NCBI GenBank assembly: GCA_012515365.1 | Contig: JAAYYM010000325.1 | Coordinates: 1 to 10,301 of the forward strand | Source of the DNA: Clostridia bacterium | GTDB taxonomy: Bacteria; Bacillota_A; Clostridia; Lachnospirales; Lachnospiraceae | Length of the DNA: 10,301 nt | Direction: 5' to 3' | Part shown: positions 1 through 5,222 of the stretch, piece after piece | Layout of the letters: each line of letters opens with the position of its first letter | Position numbering within the stretch: position 1 is the first letter of the stretch | Translations under genes and position numbers: made by a program | Notes under the pieces: generated by a model | Told to the model about the DNA's origin: nothing | Databases searched by the model: none | Seen by the model: only the letters and a program-made list of their open reading frames with translations

Positions 1-191
1 ATCTTTCTTCCCGTATTGACCTGCTACTGAAAAATGATTACTATTGAGAAAAGTTGTCTTTTTTTGGTTTTTAGCAGAAACATTATTCTCATGGCCTCAT
101 TTTTTCATTTCTACTTTACAGACCCTTATAATTCCTTAAAATTGTTGTTGTAGGATATAATTATAAGTATATAGACTTATGACAGTAATTG
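1..191. other. Gene-free flank downstream of the PEBP gene
   Basis: No open frame with a ribosome binding site or recognisable product is visible on either strand. The only structure is weak: an AT-only inverted repeat ATAAGT (163-168) / ACTTAT (175-180) just past the stop of the minus-strand PEBP gene, and CTGCTA (21-26) / TAGCAG (72-77) separated by 45 bases. Neither has the GC-rich stem plus T-run of an intrinsic terminator, so no terminator is called. Confidence 0.5.
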
Positions 192-710
192 CTAAGCCAT
201 GTACTTTACTTGTATAACACCAGCATCTAATAATTTGCAATTAATAGCCTTTATAAAATCATTGTAGTAGAAGCCATCTTTCAAGTCCAGAAAGGAATTC
301 AATGCTAGAATAACAATAGTGTATTCGTGAGAAAAGGATTCGGGTGATGGACCACCATATCTATTACATTCTAGATTATATTTAGGTAAACATGATATCC
401 ATGAATTTTTTCCTTGAATGATTCTGCTATCAATATCATTAATAAAAAGACTACAGTTCTCGTCCAAACTATTTATTTCAACAGGGATGTTAGCCACACA
501 CCAGTGAAGCCAAGGGAAACCTTCTTCCATATAATTGTCGTAATCAATAAAAATTACAGAAAAAGACTTTGTGACACCTGGGTAATCCCACCATTCTAGA
601 GGGAATGATCTTTGAGGGATGCCATTTAATATCTCGGATGAATGTCTCCCGAATCTACTATCGAGAAATCCTTTATTAATGCACTCCTTTGGAATTTTTA
701 ATTTCACCAT
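192..710 (-). CDS. YbhB/YbcL-family PEBP-like (Raf kinase inhibitor-like) protein
   Basis: This 172-residue protein belongs to the phosphatidylethanolamine-binding protein (PEBP) superfamily. Seen in the sequence: a strand reading PLEWWDYPGVTKSFSVIFID (about 37-56) that matches the YbhB core, the ligand-pocket segment D56-Y-D58, the family His-Trp at H69-W70, a YGGPSPE segment (118-124) and H128-E-Y130 leading into an ILALN strand. The usual DPDAP motif is degenerate (DYDNY). The length is close to the bacterial norm. There is no signal peptide, so it is probably cytoplasmic. The ATG at 710-708 is preceded by TGGAGGT (complement of 719-725) eight bases upstream, which fixes the start. Bacterial members bind small anionic ligands, but their physiological roles are mostly unknown. 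It is divergent from the dehydratase operon across a shared intergenic region; a functional link is possible but not shown. Confidence 0.88.
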   Translation of the reverse strand: MVKLKIPKECINKGFLDSRFGRHSSEILNGIPQRSFPLEWWDYPGVTKSFSVIFIDYDNYMEEGFPWLHWCVANIPVEINSLDENCSLFINDIDSRIIQGKNSWISCLPKYNLECNRYGGPSPESFSHEYTIVILALNSFLDLKDGFYYNDFIKAINCKLLDAGVIQVKYMA

Positions 711-728
711 TAGATTATACCTCCATTA

Positions 729-779
729 ACGTAAAAACAATATACACTTTCCAATATACGTAAAAATAATATACATTTT
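729..779. repeat. Pair of 22-nt direct repeats upstream of the PEBP gene
   Basis: Copy 1 at 729-750 begins ACGTAAAAAC and copy 2 at 758-779 begins ACGTAAAAAT; they agree at 20 of 22 positions and are offset by 29 bp. Read on the minus strand, each contains a GTATATT-(A/G)-TTTTTACGT core and lies 19 to 69 bases upstream of the PEBP start codon. They sit where the PEBP promoter must be and could be binding sites for a regulator of that gene. TATATT- and TATTAT-like -10 sequences fall inside the copies, but no convincing -35 accompanies them. The regulator is unknown. Confidence 0.6.
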
Positions 780-860
780 TATTTAAATATTTCAGTTACT
801 CATAAGAAAAATATTAGCAACCGTAAATAATTTTTACATATTTCTATTGTTATAGGAAAA

Positions 861-880
861 CAAAACTAAGTCTAGTTTTG
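861..880. promoter_or_regulatory. Perfect 8-bp inverted repeat, candidate upstream activator site
   Basis: CAAAACTA (861-868) and TAGTTTTG (873-880) form a perfect inverted repeat around the four-base spacer AGTC. Its centre lies about 124 bp upstream of the start point predicted from the -24/-12 promoter at 968-984, within the usual range for sites of sigma-54 activator proteins (enhancer-binding proteins). It has no T-run and lies in no transcript predicted here, so a DNA operator is more likely than a terminator. The binding protein is not in the window. Confidence 0.5.
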
Positions 881-896
881 AATATCAAAGCTATTT

Positions 897-916
897 GCAC
901 TGGAAAAAATCAGTGC
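897..916. promoter_or_regulatory. Second inverted repeat, candidate regulator site
   Basis: GCACTG (897-902) and CAGTGC (911-916) are perfect inverted arms around an eight-base spacer. The centre is 36 bp downstream of the centre of the 861-880 palindrome and about 88 bp upstream of the predicted start point. The arm sequence differs from the first palindrome, so the two are probably not copies of one operator. On the minus strand the spacer is T-rich, but it lies inside the loop, so a terminator reading is weak. Confidence 0.35.
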
Positions 917-967
917 TACTTCTTAACACAGCAAAATTTATGCCAATAAAAAGTAACAGCACAATAT

Positions 968-984
968 TTGGCATACATTTTGCA
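968..984 (+). promoter_or_regulatory. Predicted sigma-54 (RpoN) -24/-12 promoter of the operon
   Basis: The sequence TTGGCATACATTTTGCA matches the sigma-54 consensus TTGGCACG-N4-TTGCA: GG at 970-971 and GC at 982-983 are separated by exactly ten bases, and the TTGGCA and TTGCA blocks are intact. Transcription would start near 995, giving a leader of about 89 bases before the ATG at 1084. Such promoters need an ATP-dependent enhancer-binding activator, consistent with the palindromes upstream. The -24 block also lies inside an 8-bp inverted repeat, TATGCCAA (939-946) / TTGGCATA (968-975). A competing reading is an overlapping sigma-A promoter using TATAAT at 1001-1006 with TTTGCA at 979-984 (16-base spacer); its -35 is poor. 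Confidence 0.65.
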
Positions 985-1083
985 TTATTATTAGTTGAAT
1001 TATAATTCTGTGTATAGCTGTAAAAGCGATTTTATACTGGAAAAATCAAAGTTAAAAAAATGAAGAAGGAGGTAATTCTACAA

Positions 1084-2802
1084 ATGTCAAAAATCAAAGG
1101 ATTTAATATTGTGGCCAAAATGCTAAAGGATGCTGGAGTTGAGTGTGTTTTCGCTATTACAGGTGGTCATATCGGATTTTTATGGCCGGAATTTAAAAAA
1201 GTTGGCATTGAAGTATATGCAGTTAGTCACGAAAGCATGGCTTCATACGCAGCAATGGGATACGCTCAAGCATCGGGGAAAATGGGTGTAGTTATTGCTA
1301 CTGCTGGACCTGGAGTTACGCATGCGATTAGTGGTATTGTTGATTCGGATATTTATGATACTCCTATATTGTTTATTGGTGGGGCATCTCCTGCATCACA
1401 AAATCTTGAAGAACAACTACAGGAATATGATACAGTCTCTATATTAAAGTCATGTACCAAAAATGCAAGAAGATGTGAAAACGTAAAGCAAATATCAAAT
1501 TACTTAGCGGTAAGTATTAGAAATTGTCATGGATTTAATCCGGGACCAGTTTATCTTGAAATTCCTGCAGACACTTTACAGTCAGATGCAATTGATCAAA
1601 GCGAAGTAACATATCCGAAAAAATATATGCCAAATAGAAGAACCGGAGCAGCACCATCAGTTGTAGAAGAAATTGCAGATACAATTATTGATGCGAAGAA
1701 GCCGGTAATTTTAATTGGTGAGGGTGTGCAATATGGGGCTACGGATATGACCGCATTTAAAGAATTGGCAGAATATCTAAAAATTCCAACCAGCACATTA
1801 TTGACAAACAAGGGAAAGTTTTTCTCTGAAAAGGATCCGATTTTTAGAATTGGCTTTGAAGCCGGAACACAAGCAGATGTAATTTTAGGTTTCAATTATG
1901 CTACAGATGCAGAGTTTGGTCAGTGGTACATTAATCCTGATGCAAAGCTGATTAGTGTATCTACAGACTGGAATGATATAGGATTAAACGGGCCTTGTGA
2001 AATAGGAGTGGTAGGTCATTGCGATATAGTTGCGAGACAGATTCTGCAGTGTGTAAAAACAAAAATATCTGAAAGACAAGATAGAGCTTGGCCAGATTTT
2101 GTTTGGCAAAAAGTAAAAGAAGATTTCCAAGAATTATATGACAAAGCATTTAATAGCGAAATGATTCCAATTCACCCTGCTCGTTTAACAAATGAGTATA
2201 TAAAGTTTTTAAACAGTGAGGAAGGCAAGGATTTTGTTCTTAATCCCTGTGGAGGAGAGATTCTTGAATGGACCAGAGTGAACCATCGTATGTTAATGAA
2301 TGATTCGGGTTCATTTCCTAGTCGCTTTTTTCATGGAACTAAATATGGATGCATCGGTTCACAATTAGGAGCATTAACAGGAGTATGGGCTGCTACAAAA
2401 AGACCTATATTACATGTTGATGGTGATGGATCATTTTGTGAAAATTTATCAGAAGTTATTACATATGCAAAATTAGGGATACCTGTAATTATACTTATAA
2501 GTAATAACAGTAATTATGAAATGATTTCAGCAATAATGCGACAAGCATATCCGGGAGATGACATAGTAGATATTGCTAACACTATTGTTCCTGCTGGAGG
2601 AGGGAGATTTAAGTTTAGCGCACTTTCAGAGGTAATTGGTGGATATGGTGAAGAAGTTGAAAATCCAGAAGATATTGTTCCTGCACTTAAGAGAGCTGCA
2701 GCAACAGGATTGCCATCAATTATTAATGTATATACTGAGGCAAATGATGAAGTGGTTTCATCAATAACGGCAGCGTTTCCTGAAGCACTTGGCGTTGTAT
2801 AG
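1084..2802 (+). CDS. ThDP-dependent enzyme, acetolactate synthase / 2-hydroxyacyl-CoA lyase type
   Basis: This 572-residue cytoplasmic enzyme has the three-domain fold of acetolactate synthase, oxalyl-CoA decarboxylase and 2-hydroxyacyl-CoA lyase. Seen: an N-terminal pyrimidine-binding domain (about 1-170) with the activating glutamate E50 in SHES and the GPG loop at 75-77; a central domain (about 190-330); and a C-terminal pyrophosphate domain with the ThDP/Mg motif running from GDGS (447-450) to NN (474-475). Such enzymes cleave, decarboxylate or ligate next to a carbonyl through a ThDP carbanion; which reaction applies here cannot be read from the sequence. The start is ATG 1084, because AAGGAGG at 1066-1072 lies 11 bases before it; an in-frame ATG at 1060 precedes that site and has none of its own. 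It is the first gene of the operon, and the SDR follows after 49 bases. No small regulatory subunit of acetolactate synthase is present, so a biosynthetic IlvB role is unlikely. Confidence 0.87.
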   Translation: MSKIKGFNIVAKMLKDAGVECVFAITGGHIGFLWPEFKKVGIEVYAVSHESMASYAAMGYAQASGKMGVVIATAGPGVTHAISGIVDSDIYDTPILFIGGASPASQNLEEQLQEYDTVSILKSCTKNARRCENVKQISNYLAVSIRNCHGFNPGPVYLEIPADTLQSDAIDQSEVTYPKKYMPNRRTGAAPSVVEEIADTIIDAKKPVILIGEGVQYGATDMTAFKELAEYLKIPTSTLLTNKGKFFSEKDPIFRIGFEAGTQADVILGFNYATDAEFGQWYINPDAKLISVSTDWNDIGLNGPCEIGVVGHCDIVARQILQCVKTKISERQDRAWPDFVWQKVKEDFQELYDKAFNSEMIPIHPARLTNEYIKFLNSEEGKDFVLNPCGGEILEWTRVNHRMLMNDSGSFPSRFFHGTKYGCIGSQLGALTGVWAATKRPILHVDGDGSFCENLSEVITYAKLGIPVIILISNNSNYEMISAIMRQAYPGDDIVDIANTIVPAGGGRFKFSALSEVIGGYGEEVENPEDIVPALKRAAATGLPSIINVYTEANDEVVSSITAAFPEALGVV

Positions 2803-2851
2803 AAATATTGATTAAGATGTTTGTTATTTTCGAAAGAAAGGAGGCTATTAA

Positions 2852-3652
2852 ATGTCAAATAGATTTGAAGGAAAAGTCGCATTAGTTGTTGGTGGTGCTG
2901 GAGGCATTGGAAAAGAAATTGTCTTGGGTCTATTAAAAGAAGGAGCAAAAGTAGCAGTTGGAGATATGGATGTAGTAAGGCTTAATGCAATGAAAGAAGA
3001 ATTAGGCATGAATTTTACTGGAACACAGACAAATGTTACTAAACCAGAGGACCAAGAGATATTAGTAAACAATACCATTAAGCGTTTTGGCAAAATTGAT
3101 CTTGCATTTAATGTTGCCGGTGGATCGAGGATGGGGCTTATTGATGAGGGTTCAATAGAAGATTGGGAATGGACTGTTGACTTGTGTCTAAAAGGAACAT
3201 ATTTAGGAATGAAATATCAAATAGAGGCTATGAGGAAAAAAGGAAGCGGAAGCATTGTCAATATTTCTTCTGAAAATGCAATCGCACCAATGTGGGCAGA
3301 TTCTGCTTATTCAGCTGCGAAAAATGCGGTAATAACTTTGACACAAACTGCTGTTTTAGAAAACGCAAAGCATAACATTAGATGTAACGCTATACTTCCG
3401 GGGCTAATTGATACAAAGATGACTCAGAGCTGGACAGTAGTGCCTGAAATTGATAAAGCATTCAGAGATAAAATTCCAATGCATCGCGCCGGCAAACCTG
3501 AAGAAATTGCAAAAGCAGCATTATTCCTTGCAAGCGATGATGCAAGTTATGTAAGCGGTACAACATTATTAGTAGACGGAGGTTGGGCCGCTGCAGGCTA
3601 TCCGGATATCAGTCAAATGTTAGAAAAGGATTGTTCGTTATGGGAAGTATGA
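2852..3652 (+). CDS. SDR-family NAD(P)-dependent oxidoreductase
   Basis: A classical short-chain dehydrogenase/reductase of 266 residues that interconverts an alcohol and a carbonyl. Seen: the nucleotide-binding glycine motif VGGAGGIG (13-20, with Val in place of the usual Thr), acidic D38 after the second strand, which favours NAD over NADP, NVAG (87-90) in place of NNAG, catalytic S140, Y153 and K157 (YSAAK), PG at 183-184 and VDGG at 241-244. The position that usually holds the fourth catalytic-site Asn appears to be Cys (C112 in DLCLKG), which is unusual but occurs in some SDRs. AAAGGAGG (2837-2844) lies seven bases before the ATG. The gene sits 28 bases ahead of the permease start. The substrate is unknown; from context it probably handles the product of the ThDP enzyme or feeds the dehydratase. 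FabG-like and butanediol-dehydrogenase-like names both fit the fold. Confidence 0.92.
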   Translation: MSNRFEGKVALVVGGAGGIGKEIVLGLLKEGAKVAVGDMDVVRLNAMKEELGMNFTGTQTNVTKPEDQEILVNNTIKRFGKIDLAFNVAGGSRMGLIDEGSIEDWEWTVDLCLKGTYLGMKYQIEAMRKKGSGSIVNISSENAIAPMWADSAYSAAKNAVITLTQTAVLENAKHNIRCNAILPGLIDTKMTQSWTVVPEIDKAFRDKIPMHRAGKPEEIAKAALFLASDDASYVSGTTLLVDGGWAAAGYPDISQMLEKDCSLWEV

Positions 3653-3680
3653 GAGATTGAAATCAAGAAAGGAGAAAAAG

Positions 3681-5078
3681 ATGACTAATAAAACAGACAA
3701 TTTAAGCATACCAAAGAACGGAATAAAAGAAGGTGAATCATTTAAAAGAACCTTAACATGTTCTATGATGGTTTTGTATGGGGTTGCCTTTATGGTAATA
3801 ACTAGCTGGGTAACAAGCTTTGGCGCAGCATCAGTAGCTACATATGGAATGGTAGCATTGGCATATTCAATTGCAACTGTTGCAATGATTCTTTCTGCAT
3901 ATAGTTACTCACAGATGTCTAAAGAATATCCAGTAGCAGGATCTGCGTATTCTTATGCTAATAAGACTATGAAGCCGCAAGTAGGATTCCTCGTAGGCTG
4001 GGCGCTTATTATGGATTATGTTTTGTTGCCAATGCTTTGCGTTGTTGCTTCAGCTACAATTCTCACATCGGTTTGGAGCGAAGTACCCGCATCAGTTTGG
4101 GCGATTGGGATTATCGTTATTCTTTTAGTAGTATGCCTTATGGGACTTGTAGTGACAATTGGAACAAATCTAGTTATTGTGGCCATTCAAGTGATAGCAA
4201 TGATTGTAATGGCAGTTATGATTTTTAGATTCCTTGGCAATGGTGGTGGAGCAGGGACTCTATTTCACTTAGATAGTTTCATTAATAGGGCGGCTTTTGA
4301 GGATCCTGACTTTAGTGTTATTGGCTTAATGACAGGAACGGCAATTCTATGTGTTAACTTTCTGGGATTTGATGCAATTTCGACCTTAGCGGAAGAAGCA
4401 AAAAATCCAAGAAAAGATGTTGGAAAAGCAATGGTATTGACATGTATTATTGCGGGTGCTTCATTTACATTTTACTCATATATTATTCAGCTATGTTGGC
4501 CGGATTCCCTTGAAGGGGCAAAAAATTCAGATGTAATGTTTGCAGAGATTATGGATTTTGTAAATCCAATGATATCTAATGTTATGTGTATAATATATGT
4601 TATAGGTGCTATTGCATGTACAATAAATTCTACCACTTCGGGAGCCAGAATTATTTTTGCAATGGGGAGAGATGGGTTGCTACCCAAACCATTCGCTCAC
4701 CTGACACCGAAGCGTAGGGTTCCATCTGTTGCAGTAATTGCAATTAGTGCAGTTGCCTGTGTAGGCATATTTATCGATTTGAGCATGGCTTTTTCATTAG
4801 TGAGTTATGGTGCATTATTAGGATTTATTTCTGTAAACATATCTGTAATTATTCTTTACTATGTCAAGAAGAAAGAAAGAGGTGCTAAAGCAATCTTAAA
4901 ATGGCTTATAATACCGATCTGCGGTGCAGTAATATGTTTACTTATTTGGCTCAGTTTAGCTTTTATGGCGAAGATTGTTGGAACAATTTGGATGATTATA
5001 GGATTGATTTATTTGGCAATACAAACTAAAGGATTCAAGAAACTTCCTCCAGAACTAGATTTAGATCAGCAAATTTGA
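3681..5078 (+). CDS. APC-family amino acid/amine permease
   Basis: This 465-residue integral membrane transporter belongs to the amino acid-polyamine-organocation superfamily. About twelve hydrophobic segments are visible, beginning near residue 28. Family landmarks are EYPVAGSAYSYANK (82-95), the FDAISTLAEEAKNPRKDVGKA stretch in the sixth-helix region (230-250) and the cytoplasmic ARIIFAMGRDGLLP (322-335). The pattern resembles the PuuP-like putrescine/amino acid importers, but the substrate cannot be assigned. The start is ATG 3681, with AAAGGAG (3668-3674) six bases upstream; an in-frame TTG at 3657 has no site. The position between the SDR and the dehydratase block suggests it imports the pathway's substrate, probably a small, possibly nitrogen-bearing compound. 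An amine-type permease is not the usual partner of a propanediol or glycerol operon, which normally has a PduF/GlpF facilitator. Confidence 0.9.
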   Translation: MTNKTDNLSIPKNGIKEGESFKRTLTCSMMVLYGVAFMVITSWVTSFGAASVATYGMVALAYSIATVAMILSAYSYSQMSKEYPVAGSAYSYANKTMKPQVGFLVGWALIMDYVLLPMLCVVASATILTSVWSEVPASVWAIGIIVILLVVCLMGLVVTIGTNLVIVAIQVIAMIVMAVMIFRFLGNGGGAGTLFHLDSFINRAAFEDPDFSVIGLMTGTAILCVNFLGFDAISTLAEEAKNPRKDVGKAMVLTCIIAGASFTFYSYIIQLCWPDSLEGAKNSDVMFAEIMDFVNPMISNVMCIIYVIGAIACTINSTTSGARIIFAMGRDGLLPKPFAHLTPKRRVPSVAVIAISAVACVGIFIDLSMAFSLVSYGALLGFISVNISVIILYYVKKKERGAKAILKWLIIPICGAVICLLIWLSLAFMAKIVGTIWMIIGLIYLAIQTKGFKKLPPELDLDQQI

Positions 5079-5107
5079 TTTAGTCATCTTAAGATATTAT
5101 AAATCTC

Positions 5108-5137
5108 TTGACAAAAAAATCGTTAATTAGATATATC
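5108..5137 (+). promoter_or_regulatory. Predicted internal sigma-A promoter for the dehydratase block
   Basis: A perfect TTGACA (5108-5113) is followed after 18 bases by TATATC (5132-5137), or after 17 by ATATAT. Transcription would begin around 5144, leaving a leader of about 80 bases before the dehydratase ATG at 5223. No intrinsic terminator is seen after the permease stop at 5078, so the block is probably also read from upstream. The -10 is imperfect. Confidence 0.6.
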
Positions 5138-5151
5138 TATAGTGTGACACT

Positions 5152-5182
5152 TTGAGTGGACCGGTATTACCGGTCTACTCAA
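5152..5182 (+). promoter_or_regulatory. Strong 14-bp leader hairpin / palindrome
   Basis: TTGAGTGGACCGGT (5152-5165) pairs with ACCGGTCTACTCAA (5169-5182) around the loop ATT, giving 14 bp with one G-U pair and a GC-rich centre. No T-run follows, so it is not a simple terminator. It begins within about ten bases of the predicted start point, which would suit a 5'-end hairpin that stabilises the mRNA. As DNA, the perfect GACCGGT-ATT-ACCGGTC core would equally suit an operator for a dimeric repressor just downstream of the promoter. Confidence 0.65.
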
Positions 5183-5222
5183 CTAATGGCATGTATGAAA
5201 GAATTAAGGAGGATATATTTAA

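Noticed and set aside
11..40. Sequence TTGACCTGCTACTG as a possible insertion sequence end
   Set aside because: Only a vague resemblance to some IS3-family ends; no inverted partner or transposase fragment in the window.
729..779. CRISPR-like repeats
   Set aside because: Only two copies, with a 7-base spacer and AT-rich sequence; direct repeats in a promoter region fit better.
1060..1083. ATG at 1060 as the ThDP enzyme start
   Set aside because: The AAGGAGG ribosome binding site lies downstream of this ATG and is correctly spaced for 1084.
5152..5182. Hairpin as a rho-independent terminator after the permease
   Set aside because: The stem is strong but is followed by CTAATGGCATG, with no T-run.
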